Assembly (NCBI GenBank): GCA_025769875.1
Contig: JAGFNK010000089.1
Coordinates: forward strand, 62,001 to 126,000
DNA: 64,000 nucleotides
Reading direction: 5' to 3'
Origin: Russula earlei
Lineage: Eukaryota > Basidiomycota > Agaricomycetes > Russulales > Russulaceae
The position numbers and the translations under genes were made by a program. The notes below the pieces were generated by a model that saw only the letters and a list, made by a program, of their open reading frames with translations, was not told the DNA's origin and did no database searches. Below, piece after piece: positions 44,736 to 54,442 of the stretch (position 1 is the first letter of the stretch; each line of letters starts with the position of its first letter).

Positions 44736-46680
44736 AGTTAGGGTCGTGGGCAGTGGTCTCTTTATATGGTTTGATCAGGGAATTATGGAAGACTGGGTGT
44801 ATCCTCCATGTCTTTGGTAGTTCTAGGCGTACGTTGACTGGGTATGAGGTGACCACCTTGAAAGGTCCGTATCGTCGGGGGGCTATCTTGGCTTTTAGGT
44901 GTGTTGTCCTCAGATTAGTGGCTTCTAGCCAGACTAAGTCTCCTGTCTTAAACTGGTACTTGGGGAAGTGGGAGCTGGGCTGTCCCATTAGTGCTGTGGC
45001 ATTCCGGAGGGAGGCTGTGACCTCCTCTCTAAGTAGATCTAGTTGTTGCAGACGTTCCAGGATGGAAGGGAACTTGGTATTGAAACTGAAAGGGGGGGCA
45101 AACGTTGGATTGAAGCCATACCATATTTCAAAGGGGGCTTTGTGGGTTGCACTATGGGTGCGTGCATTATGAGCAAACTCCATGAATGGGACTAGTTCAG
45201 CCCAGTTATCCTGTTGGTGGTTACAGAAGATCCTCAAATACTGTTCTAGTTCTTGGTTGACCCTTTCTGTTTCCCCATCTGATTGGGGGTGGTATGCCGT
45301 GCTAAGGGAGGACTTAACATTTAGTTTCCTCCATAGTTCTTGGGTAACTTTTGCTGCGAACTGGGGACCTTGGTTGGAGATGATCTGAGTTGGTAACCCT
45401 ACTCGTCTCCACACGTTGTTCATGATTAGAGAGGCAGTATCTTCTGCGTTGATGGTCTTGTGACACGGGGAGATGATGGTAGCTTTGCTAAAGCAGTCCA
45501 CCACTACTAGTAGGCTGTCATACCCTTGAGAGAGGGGTAGATCGACAATGAAGTCCATGGTGATGCTGTCCCAGATCTTGCCCGCAGGGGTGATAGGGAT
45601 TAGGGGTACGGTCATTGTTGGGCAGTTCTTTGTGCTTTGACATATAGCACAACCATCTACATAGTTCTTGACAAATGTTAGCATTCCTGGCCACCAATAG
45701 TTACAGCTTATTAGTTCGTAGGTCTTCCATTGACCTGGGTGGCCAGTGGCTAAGGAATCATGGTGTACTTTGAGGACTGTACGCCTTAGTGCGTCCGATC
45801 TTGGGACATAGACTTTTCCTTTGAAGAGAATCAGTCCGTCTTCTAAGTTCCAGTCCTGCAAGCCTTTTGTAAGGCGACAGGGGCCATTCTTCAGGATGGT
45901 TTCTAAGGCCCCTTTGACTTCTGGGTCATAGTCTTTGCTGGAACGTAGTTGTTTTCTTAGTTCAAAGTCTCCTATGGGTTCCGTTGTGGATGATTGGGTT
46001 GCTCTAATTTTAAAAAATTGTTGGTCCAGCAGGACCTTTGCATCATTTTCATGCATCCCCTCTTTATAGTCTGGCCACCTGGACAGACCGTCGGCTTTGT
46101 TTTGGGTTCCAGGGTGGTGTATAATGTGGAAATTGAATGCGCTAAGCAGCAAAGCCCACCGAGCTTGTCGTCGAGTGAGTTTCTGCTTCGACATGAAGTA
46201 TATGAGGTTGTTGTGGTCTGTCCACAATTCCACAGGGTGTTTAGCACCTTCTAAGTAATGTCGGAAATGCCAAAGCGAAGAAACTATAGCCAGAAGCTCT
46301 TTGTCGTAGATCATATAGTTTCTCTGAGCGGGGTCTAATGATTTGGAGAAGTACGCCACTGGGTGGTACCAGTTTAGTTCATCCGGTTGTTCTAAAATGG
46401 AGCTGACTGCAAAGTTGCTTGCATCGCAGATCAAGCAGAATGGTCGTGAATGGTCAGGGAGCGCTAAGACAGGTGCCTTTGTGAACGCTTCAATAAGGAT
46501 GCAGAAGGCTTTTTCCTCCTTGGACCCCCAATGAAATGGGTGGTCCTTCTTGGTTAGGTTAAACAATGGTTGGGCCAGATGGGAATATTGGTGTATGAAA
46601 CATCTGTAGAAGTTACAAAAGCCTAAGAAGGCTTGAACTTCAGTGATATTACTAGGAGTTGGCCATTGTGTGATGCCTAC
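44689..46680 (-). pseudogene. Gypsy RNase H and integrase part of pol
   Basis: After the solo LTR, pol resumes KLVGITQWPTPSNITEVQAF, LGFCNFYRCFI. RNase H acidic sites are CDASNF, YDKELLAIV, WTDHNN and NKADGLSR. Integrase has the HHCC region (HHDSLATGHPG, CAICQSTK), the first Asp in TMDFIVDLP and the Glu in HPQSDGETERVNQE. The second Asp, normally in ISDxGPQF, is Asn (IISNQGPQF; plus 45373-45375), which should abolish strand transfer. A GPY-like region (ARRYGPFKVV, then YPVNVRLELP) follows. The open frame extends upstream to 46881, but its first 68 codons or so come from the solo LTR. Confidence 0.92.
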
Positions 46681-46685
46681 GAGTT

Positions 46686-47514
46686 TGTCAAGACACGTAC
46701 TGCTGATCACTAAGGACTCAGGAGCAGGTGGGCAAGGGTCGGAACAGATGATACGCGGCGAAGGCGGCGTTGAACAAGAGGACGAGCCAAACGACGAGGA
46801 GGTACCAGATAGGGACTGGTAGGTGTTGCAAGAGACAAAGGCGAAGGCTGGAGGCCAGTGTAGCGAGGGGACTTTAAACAAGGCGGTTGTTGAAGAGTAC
46901 CTTGGGAGCGAGGGGAATCTTTAGACTGAGCGGTCGCAGGGGAGTACCCAGGTAGATGAGAGTATCACAAATGGACAGTCTGACGACTGCCATGCTTCAT
47001 TGGGGCTTATATACAATGTACAGGGTCGATTACAAAGCACTGGGACTATTCTAGACTCTTTGGTACCATCCAATAGGACTTCAGAGGCATAAACTTGCTT
47101 GTGTCAACTTTCAGGCTTACTGAGCGCATTACTGATCATTGTGGAGCAATGACATCATTATGATGTCACTGTGGAGCACTTAGTGAGCCTATGAGGTCAC
47201 TGTGGAGTCGCTCAGTCAGCCATGATGTCATTGGAGCCTTGATGACGTCAGATGATTTATGCAACAGTTTCTAAGAGTTTGTGCCGCTGTTTTGGGTCCA
47301 TGGTGGCTGAGTGGCCATGTGGCTGCCACGCGATGATTACCCGATTAGGAAACTGGTGCCTGGTCGTGTTATAGTGGCTTTGCAATAGCAATATCTTGTA
47401 CCGCAGGAGGGATAGCCCAGAAAATGGAAGGGAGTCGGCAATGCAAAGTGAGAGAGGTTTTTCTTGAGTAAAATAGGACAATCTTCGGCCAGGACTTGGC
47501 CTTGGTCCGTAACA
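46686..47514 (+). mobile_element. Solo LTR 2, inserted in Gypsy pol
   Basis: 829 bases, tgtcaagacacg to ggtccgtaaca, flanked by the target duplication gagtt (46681-46685 and 47515-47519). It splits the Gypsy pol frame between RT and RNase H. Same orientation as solo LTR 1. Confidence 0.95.
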
Positions 47515-48195
47515 GAGTTTATCCGAGTCCATTGATATGTGTCCTTGTGAAATGTGTATGCCTAGATAGCTGATGGATGTTTGACGGAAAGCGCACTTTT
47601 CCGGCTTTAGGTACAAGTCATGGTCTTGTAGGATTTTAAGGACTTTATGTGTCCATTGATCTAAGTCATGAATGGTGTTTGCAAGGATTAGTATATCGTC
47701 TAGATATACCACAACATGTCCTGTTGTGATCAGTGGTGCTAAGATACTATTCATGAATTGTTGGAACGTGGCTGGTGCATTACAAAGGCCGAAGGTCATG
47801 ATAAGTGGTTCGAAGAGGCCTAAGGGTGTCTTAAAGGCTGCGAGGTGTTCATCACCTTGTCGAAGGCGGATGTTGTTATATCCCCATCATACGTCAAACT
47901 TTGTGAAGTACTGTGCCCCTTGTAATTTGTCAATAAGGTCTGGGATTAATGGTAGGGGGTAGGCATCTTTGATGGTAGCGGCGTTAAGTCCTCGATAGTC
48001 TTGTACTGGGCGAAGGGTACCTCCTTTCTTTTCCACAAAGAAGAATGGGCTAGCTATTGGTGCTTTGGAAGGGCGGATAGTCCCCCTTTTGAGATGTTCA
48101 TCTAAATACTCCTTCAAGGCTATTAATTCCTTTGGAGTGAGTCTATAGATGCCACAGTCCCTACACGAGGCTTCTGGTTTAAGGTTGATGGCATG
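47515..48195 (-). pseudogene. Gypsy reverse transcriptase part of pol
   Basis: Reads LKEYLDEHLKRGTIRPSKAP, SPFFFVEKKGGTLRPVQDYR, GLNAATIKDAYPLPLI, YFTKFDV, stop, WGYNNIRLRQGDEHLAAFKT, MTFGLCNAPATFQQFMNSIL, the catalytic VVVYLDDILI and YLKPEKCAF. The TGA (plus 47887-47889) sits where related elements have Arg (FDVRWGYNN), so it is a CGA to TGA change. A TAG at 48196-48198 separates RT from protease in the same frame. Confidence 0.9.
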
Positions 48196-48198
48196 ATC

Positions 48199-49038
48199 CT
48201 ATGGTGCCTGAGCAGGGAGACGTTGGGAGGCTTGTTCGTCAAATACACTCTGCCAAATCTTAAAGTCAGTCGGGATTAGTTTCTCTAGGGGTTGTGTTGG
48301 CTGATTGTCCTTTGCAAACTTGGTAGAAGTTGTACTCTTTGCCTGGATCCGTAATGGGTGGTACTGGAAGGCATTATGAATGTGTTGGTCGACAAGGGGT
48401 TCCTCCTTGTTCAGAGTGTCTCGAAATATTAATGCTGCTATGTGTTTGAATGATGGTTCTTCGTCTTCTGGGATTGTGAGGGCTTTTATCGATCCTCTGT
48501 GTGTACTGTGGGTCGATGGGACTGTTATGGAGGGTTGTGTCATTACACATGTCACTGGGCAGTTTTGTAATGTGATAGTGTTGTTGGTCCAATTGATATC
48601 TGGGTTATGGTGTCGTAGCCAATCAGTACCTAGGATAATATCATGGTCTCCTATGTTGGTAACAAGGAATTCCGCTTGTTCGTCATGTGTACCTCCCATC
48701 GCTTTGATTCGTAGCCGTTGGATGGTGCTATATCTGATTAAACCATTAGTGTTTGTGGTGCCGTCTACATTCTGTGCTGGTAGGGGTTTTTGTAAGTGGC
48801 GGAGGTGGAGATTATGTTGGTTTACGAATTTCTCATGGATGATCATTCCTTCTGCTCCACTGTCTATGAGGGCACTTGCACCGATTTCCTTGCCACTGAG
48901 TTTCCCCATGAGTGTTACTTTCAAGGCTATGGAAGGGGATCTTATATTCTTTGTAAAGACTTTGGGGTAATTGATTTGTATGGGTATAGTGGCAATCTGT
49001 ACCATATTCCTTAGCGGTGCACTAAGGGGTTCTATCAA
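48199..49038 (-). CDS. Gypsy protease domain
   Basis: The retroviral-type aspartic protease motif ALIDSGAEGMIIHEKFV and the later GDHDIILGTDWLRHHNPDIN are clear. The frame begins at the gag end: gag stops at TGA near 49035 and this frame overlaps by a few bases, as in a -1 frameshift gag-pol junction. The protease processes Gag-Pol. It is in frame with RT apart from the TAG at 48196. Confidence 0.88.
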   Translation of the reverse strand: MIEPLSAPLRNMVQIATIPIQINYPKVFTKNIRSPSIALKVTLMGKLSGKEIGASALIDSGAEGMIIHEKFVNQHNLHLRHLQKPLPAQNVDGTTNTNGLIRYSTIQRLRIKAMGGTHDEQAEFLVTNIGDHDIILGTDWLRHHNPDINWTNNTITLQNCPVTCVMTQPSITVPSTHSTHRGSIKALTIPEDEEPSFKHIAALIFRDTLNKEEPLVDQHIHNAFQYHPLRIQAKSTTSTKFAKDNQPTQPLEKLIPTDFKIWQSVFDEQASQRLPAQAP

Positions 49039-50066
49039 AAATCCATAGGAGCAGAATGGGGACGCAGAATGTTAGCAGCGAGACTTTCTCGCCAAGTTAC
49101 AAGAGAGGCAATAGGAACTGGGTCTGTGTCTTTCTGTTCAGGTTGTTCTTCCTGAATGGTAGCTGAATGGACTGCAGTCTGCGATGATTGTCCGGGGTGA
49201 CAAGCACGGGTAGCGGCTTTCTTAGACCTGCAGTCTTTGGCCATGTGGTTAGGTTTGCCGCAGTAGTAGCACAGTTTCAACTCTGTGCTTCGTTGTTTCT
49301 CAGCTTTCATGAGTGTGTTGTGTGGGGCATTGTTGTTCCAGCATTGTTCACCTGGTTCTCCTTGATAGAGATTGATCTCTACTGGAGTATCTGGGTCATT
49401 AGTACCTAGACCCCTTGTTCGTACTGGCGGTTTTCCTGTACAGAATGATGGTGACATCCACATGTGATACACTTGATTGAATTCGCGTGCCTTCTTGACT
49501 AGTGCTGCCAAGGTGGTAGGCGCAGGCATTATACCCAATATCTTGGTGTGGATCCCTTGATTCAGGTTATGGCGGAAAGCAAACATCTTAGTGTTCTCGT
49601 CTGCCTGGGAGCGGGTTGCATGATGGGACCACTTTTGGTACCATTCATTGAACAGGGTGTTGCCTTGTCGCAGGGAGTGCATTAAGGCATTTGATTCTAG
49701 TTGCGCATCTGCTGGAATGAAGTGGTTGGCAAATGCTGTCTTAAAGTCTTGCCAAGAGCCATAGTTGATTGGTTGTAAGGCCTGAGCCTTTGTCGTTAGT
49801 TCTCGGGCCCATGTCCCTGCTGGGGTACCTATCTTGAAGTGAGTAAGGGCCGCTGCGACTCTTTTCCCTTCATCTGGAAATGAGTCCAGGTTGATGTAGT
49901 AGTAGTTGTCCAAGGCAGCCCAGAATGTCTCCGCATTCTCTGCTTTGCCATCAAAGGTTTCTGGTGCAGTCCCAATGATACAATTCTGTTGTGTGGGCAG
50001 GAGCTGGTGCCACCATCGGAGCAGGTTGTATGGGAGGTGGTGGTGGTGCTGGAGCTGGTGGTGCAA
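49035..50066 (-). CDS. Gypsy gag, capsid and nucleocapsid part
   Basis: The capsid-like region ETFDGKAENAETFWAALDNY, then FANHFIPADAQLESNALMHS and WYQKWSHHATRSQADENTKM, is followed by a CCHC zinc knuckle (CYYCGKPNHMAKDC). The N-terminal portion lies in another frame (49951-50787); the two overlap, and a one-base shift near 49985 would join them. Confidence 0.88.
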   Translation of the reverse strand: MHHQLQHHHHLPYNLLRWWHQLLPTQQNCIIGTAPETFDGKAENAETFWAALDNYYYINLDSFPDEGKRVAAALTHFKIGTPAGTWARELTTKAQALQPINYGSWQDFKTAFANHFIPADAQLESNALMHSLRQGNTLFNEWYQKWSHHATRSQADENTKMFAFRHNLNQGIHTKILGIMPAPTTLAALVKKAREFNQVYHMWMSPSFCTGKPPVRTRGLGTNDPDTPVEINLYQGEPGEQCWNNNAPHNTLMKAEKQRSTELKLCYYCGKPNHMAKDCRSKKAATRACHPGQSSQTAVHSATIQEEQPEQKDTDPVPIASLVTWRESLAANILRPHSAPMDF

Positions 50067-50787
50067 GGGGTGCCGGTGGTGCTGCTTGTGCAGGTGCTAC
50101 CAGTGGTGGTGCTGGTGGAGCTGGTGTTGTTCGGACTCTGATTGAAAGAGCAGGAGTTTGTGTTGTCCGTGTAGGAGATGGAGGTGGTGGCGGGGGCGCC
50201 ACTACTGTGCGTTGTCCTACTGTTACGGGAGTGGGAAGATGGCTTGGTTCGGGGGAGTCAAATCCTCCTGGTACTCTAGAGGGGCCTGGTGTTGGAGTGT
50301 TCCCTCGCGCCGGGGTGAGGGCTCTGGTAACCTGTGATAGAACCCTTGATGCAGTTTCTACTGTGGCTTCAAGGGTGCGGGTGACTTCTGCTTGTTCAGC
50401 TTCCTCCTGAGCAGTCAAGAAATCGACTGGCTTGTGGTTTCGGTATGTGAATAGTTTGAGATTCCTACTCCAGTGAACTGTTTGACCTTGGAATACCGCA
50501 GTTCCAGTGAGGAGGTCAAAGTTGCAAAGGAAGGCGATTTCTGGGATGAGGGTTCGAAGAGTTTCTGGAGTGAGTTCGACGTCCTCTTTGTCCCAGCCTT
50601 TCCTTGTGTCTAAGGTCCAAGGGTCGTAGAGGGTATCGTATTGGGTGACCGCTCGGTCTCTACAGTAGCCACTATAGTATTCTCCAGTGATGTTATAGTC
50701 GATGTTTCGGAAGAAGACAGGAATTTGTAGTTGTTCACTTTCTGTAAGGGGTCTTCGGGAAATCTCTTCTTCCGGACTTTGGCTCAT
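49951..50787 (-). CDS. Gypsy gag N-terminal ORF
   Basis: 278 codons starting MSQSPEEEISRRPLTESEQL, with an ordered N-terminal half (RNIDYNITGEYYSGYCRDRA, WDKEDVELTPETLRTLIPEI) and a Pro/Ala-rich linker that runs into the capsid frame. Its ATG follows two in-frame stops (TAG TGA ATG), which end the upstream zinc-motif frame. Confidence 0.7.
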   Translation of the reverse strand: MSQSPEEEISRRPLTESEQLQIPVFFRNIDYNITGEYYSGYCRDRAVTQYDTLYDPWTLDTRKGWDKEDVELTPETLRTLIPEIAFLCNFDLLTGTAVFQGQTVHWSRNLKLFTYRNHKPVDFLTAQEEAEQAEVTRTLEATVETASRVLSQVTRALTPARGNTPTPGPSRVPGGFDSPEPSHLPTPVTVGQRTVVAPPPPPPSPTRTTQTPALSIRVRTTPAPPAPPLVAPAQAAPPAPLAPPAPAPPPPPIQPAPMVAPAPAHTTELYHWDCTRNL

Positions 50788-50792
50788 TCACT

Positions 50793-51240
50793 AACGATGC
50801 CAACCTTGGTGCCACGGACAATACGGGTCCTTACAGAAGTAGGGGTGTTCTAGAGAGTGGCGGTGTTCTTCTGGTGAGCGATAATAGATACGTCCGATGA
50901 AGCATATAGGTTTGTAAAGGTTCTCTCCCTTTACAACCTCTGCATATGTTGCTGGTCGAATGGTGGGCTATGAGTCCCAAGACTTGTGTCAGACGCAGGT
51001 GTAATGCCAGTCTTTGTGCCAGTAGCAGTAGGGATCTTTGCAATAGAACGGGAGTTGAAACAGATATTGATCCTTTTTTGTGAGATGAAAGATGCGTCTT
51101 CTGTGATCGTGTGGTTTATAAAGGCCTTCTCCTTTTACTACTTCTGTGTAGGTGGCTACTGGGATTCTATAGAGGGACAGTGGTCCAGTGTGTTGTGTCC
51201 CAGGGGTATGTGACAGCATAGGCTGGCAATAATATGGGGA
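50793..51240 (-). pseudogene. Zinc-motif ORF upstream of gag (two C-x4-C-x2-H-x3-H copies)
   Basis: One minus-strand frame contains two related units: ATYTEVVKGEGLYKP ... FYCKDPYCYWHKDWH and ATYAEVVKGENLYKP ... YFCKDPYCPWHQGWH. Each ends in C-x4-C-x2-H-x3-H, a plausible zinc site. Two in-frame stops (TGA and TAG) lie between the units, and TAG TGA separates the second unit from gag in the same frame. I know no Gypsy protein with this layout. Confidence 0.6.
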
Positions 51241-51244
51241 TCCC

Positions 51245-51657
51245 CCTTCATTGGGTTTGGAGGTTTTGGGTGATGCGAAAATATTCTTCCGCGACGCCAG
51301 AGTATGTTATCGCTACTCGACCTTTCCAGAGGAAGCCTTCGAAATCTAAGGGATGTGGGGCGAACTGATTGATTTCTTCTATCGGATGGTCTATGCACAC
51401 AAAGGCTTGTGTCCTTGCGTGCCACAGTTCCTTGCAATGATTCTTGAAATCTAATAATTCCCTATGAGTTCTATGAGGTAGTACTGATCCTAAGTATGCT
51501 AGCTCGGGGAAGTAGCACCGTAAGCCAACTATAGAACCTGGGGGGGACTGGCTACTACTTGAATGCTCTACTAGGGGAGTAGCGAAGGGGGTTAATTGTC
51601 GATCAGTATATGGGAGTGGGATTGGGATAACTGGGGGAGTTAATGGTAACAGGTGTT
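51245..51657 (-). CDS. ORFd of the Gypsy leader region (unknown)
   Basis: The open frame VSRVEHLLPLTPPVIPIPLP, GLRCYFPELAYLGSVLPHRT, HRELLDFKNHCKELWHARTQ, FVCIDHPIEEINQFAPHPLD, FEGFLWKGRVAITYSGVAEE overlaps the end of ORFc in the -1 frame and lacks an ATG. The sequence looks like an ordered protein. It ends at a TGA just before the zinc-motif frame. Confidence 0.5.
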
Positions 51658-53484
51658 CTACTCTTGAAACTGCAGAAGCAGAGCGGCGGCCTCTTCGTCT
51701 GTGAGAGGGCGCCAGAGTGGTTGATGTGGGAGGTGTCTATCTCCCGGGGTCCACAGGGTTATCCCTGGTGGCGTGGGGGGCATGTCGGGTCGGAAGCCGC
51801 AGTTGCACACCTCTCTGAGGCAGTGTTACGAACCAAGGCCAAGTCCTGGCCGAGGGTTGTCCTATTTTACTCAAGAAAGACCTCTCTCACTTTGCATTGA
51901 CGACTCCCTCCCATTTTCTGGGCTATCCCTCCTGTGGTACAAGATATTGCTATTGCAAGGGCACTATAACATGACCAGGCACCCATTTCCTAATCAGGTA
52001 ATCATCGCATGGCAGCCACATGGCCACCCAGCCACCATGGACCCAAAACAGTGGCACAAACTCTTAGAAACTGTTGCATAAATCATCTGACATCATCAAG
52101 GCTCCAATGACATCATGGCTGACTGAGCAACTCCACAGTGACCTCATAGGCTCACTAAGCACCCCACAGTGACATCATAATGATGTCATTGCTCCACAAC
52201 GATCAGTAATGCGCTCAGTAAGCCTGAAACTTGACACAAGCAAGTTTATGCCTCTGTAGTCCTATTGGATGGTACCAAAGAGTCTAGAATAGTCCCAGTG
52301 CTTTGTAATCAACTCTGTACACTGTATATAAGCCCCAATGAAGCATGGCAGTCGTCAGACTGTCCATTTGTGATACTCTCATCCTCCTGGGTACTCCCCC
52401 GCAACCGCTCAGTTTAAAGTCTACTCTCGTCTTCAAGGTACTCTTCAACGACCACCTTGTTTAAAGCCCCCTCGCTACACTGGCCTCTAGCCTTTGCCTT
52501 TGTCTCTTGCAACATCTACCAGTCCCCATCTGGTACCTCCTCGTCGTTTGGCTCGTCCTCCTGTTCAACGCTGCCTTCACCGCGTACCATCTGTTCCGAC
52601 CCTTGCCCACCTGCTCCTGAGTCCTTAGTGATCAGCAGTACGTGTCTTGACAGGCAGAGGCAGGCACCGGGATGAGTTGGTGTAGGGGACCAATGAGTGC
52701 GGATGCTGCTGGTCGGGGTTCGTCTCACTACAGGGGTGAGAGGTCGGCTGATGGTGGAGAGTTCTTCGGGGACCAGGGGACCAGTGTAAACTGCTGGCGG
52801 CGGAGAATAAAGTCCTGCGGGGTCTACGAGGTTTTGGGGAGCATCCACAATGCTGTGGGTCCAGGTAGTCTCTCTCCAATTGTAAATGTACCTTCTCCCT
52901 TCTACGTAAGCCAATTGGAGGGTTGCGGGTCCTCCCTGTGTGGATCTGTTAAGGCAGAGGTAATTAAACTGCACCGAGATGTGCTCGTGCATGAGGGTAA
53001 AAAGGGATAGGTAATATGAGGCTTGGCCCTCCAATAGTTCTTGGATGAGAGCATAATGCTGAGGCAGGATAACTTCAGTCCACAGCTTTTCGTCACTGTC
53101 AGTGAGGGTGAGGATACCAGTTGGCTCTCTGTCAAAGTTTCTAGAGTTGGAGAGGTACCAAAACAAGAGTTGGCGGCGAGCAGGTTCAACAAGGTGACTA
53201 AGGGTGTCGACGAACAAGTCGTATTGTATTTGGTTGAGGACTTGTCTGAATGGGAGAAGGCCTACTAAGTCTTGGAGGACGTGGGTGTTGTGAGACCAGA
53301 TTTCAATTTGTTGCTGGTTGTAGACGTTGACAATAGAGATTGGGGGAAAGTAAATGTCCCGAAGGATGGGAAGGTGATTAACAATGAGCCCGTGCTGATG
53401 GAGGATTGCGTCGTCTTCCGAGTCGTACTCAGAGTCGGTGCTCGGGTTGGGGGAAACTGTTAATCTTGGAGGCACTGTAGACAA
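51658..53484 (-). CDS. ORFc of the Gypsy leader region, split by solo LTR 3 (unknown)
   Basis: From ATG 53484 (MSTVPPRLTVSPNPSTDSEY) the frame runs about 277 codons to 52653, where solo LTR 3 is inserted. Beyond the LTR the same frame continues (REVCNCGFRPDMPPTPPGIT, then PLTDEEAAALLLQFQE) to TAG at 51658, once one copy of the 5-base duplication is discounted. The protein has an acidic start, an ordered middle (NTHVLQDLVGLLPFRQVLNQ, FWYLSNSRNFDREPTG) and a Pro-rich tail. No family recognised. Confidence 0.6.
51824..52652 (-). mobile_element. Solo LTR 3, inserted in the Gypsy leader ORFc
   Basis: 829 bases, opposite orientation to solo LTRs 1 and 2: tgttacgaacc to gtgtcttgaca on plus. The target duplication ggcag is at 51819-51823 and 52653-52657. 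Confidence 0.95.
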
Positions 53485-53544
53485 AGCTTCGATTTCTTTT
53501 AGTCTAGTGTTACAAGGGTAGTTCTTACTTTTAAGAACTATGCA

Positions 53545-54029
53545 CTAGGTAGCAATGTTGATAACACTTGGGCGAAGAGGATCCAAAGTAAGCAGAGGGT
53601 TTAGGGGGAGACGGGGAAGGAAACAGAAGTGAGACAAGGCAGGGTAGACACAGAGGTTGTCTAGGGAGTTCGAGAAGCTGTTCTCGAATGATATATATCC
53701 TCCCTCGGCTATCTTTAGGTAAGCATATGAGTAATAAACTCTGCCGTCCAGGAAGTCGTGGATGGAAGTAAGGATAAAAGATCCTTGGTACGCAAATCGA
53801 TAAATGGGAGGCAGTGTCTCCAGATGACGATATATAGATGAGTTAAACAAGTAGTGGAGGCGACCGAAGGGGAAGTCTATGTCCGGAGGGTGTATCCCCA
53901 TGGAACTACACACCTCGAAGCTTGCCAAGCTAAATTGTTTGACGAGGTCGCGGTCGGTAGGCAGTACCGCAAAAGTGTGGGCGGTTTTGGCCCGGAATGG
54001 GGAAACAAAGATGTTGGTGGATGGTCAGC
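53545..54029 (-). CDS. ORFb of the Gypsy leader region (unknown)
   Basis: The frame runs NIFVSPFRAKTAHTFAVLPT, DRDLVKQFSLASFEVCSSMG, IHPPDIDFPFGRLHYLFNSS, YRHLETLPPIYRFAYQGSFI, YYSYAYLKIAEGGYISFENS and stops at 53545. It looks like an ordered protein with aromatic-rich segments. There is no clear ATG at its start, so it may have been joined to an upstream frame. Confidence 0.5.
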
Positions 54030-54106
54030 TGGAGCAAGTGACCTATAGTAGGGATGGTGGAAAGGGCATTCGCGTCGTCCTGCTTCCTCCAAAGGGCGCC
54101 AGTGTT

Positions 54107-54442
54107 CTACTTCGTTATGTCGGACGCGATAAACTTGAAACTGGTGGGGGTGGAAAGCATACTCCGCACAGTCCGGAGGATTAAAGAAACCCTGTGGGAC
54201 CAGGGGGAATGTTTTCTTGGATTATCAAGAGGGTTGTCCTCTACGTAAGTCCCTGGAAGGGGATGAGTTGCAATGGGGGGAAGTCCGGGTGGCAGAGATA
54301 GGGTTGAAACAAGTGGAAGAGATTGGGGAAGGGAAAGTAGTTGAATGTCGGGAGTGTGAGGCTCTGAAGAACCAGTGGTTGGAATATTGTTGGACACTTG
54401 ATGAGTCGACTGGTCAGCACGGGTGGTAAGAGACTGTCCAGA
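54107..54442 (-). CDS. ORFa of the Gypsy leader region (doubtful)
   Basis: An open frame begins right at the inner edge of the 5' LTR, Ser/Pro/Leu-rich, ending TPTSFKFIASDITK. It has no ATG near its start. It may be leader sequence rather than a gene. Confidence 0.25.
   Translation of the reverse strand, partial: SGQSLTTRADQSTHQVSNNIPTTGSSEPHTPDIQLLSLPQSLPLVSTLSLPPGLPPIATHPLPGTYVEDNPLDNPRKHSPWSHRVSLILRTVRSMLSTPTSFKFIASDITK

Noticed and set aside
44689..46881. A single 730-codon ORF
   Set aside because: The first 68 codons or so are translated solo LTR 2, fused by chance to the pol frame; only 46680 to 44689 is pol.
51773..52081. Plus-strand ORF and similar frames at 42.4, 47.3 and 55.5 kb
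   Set aside because: They are the same translation of the solo LTR in four copies; non-coding LTR sequence.
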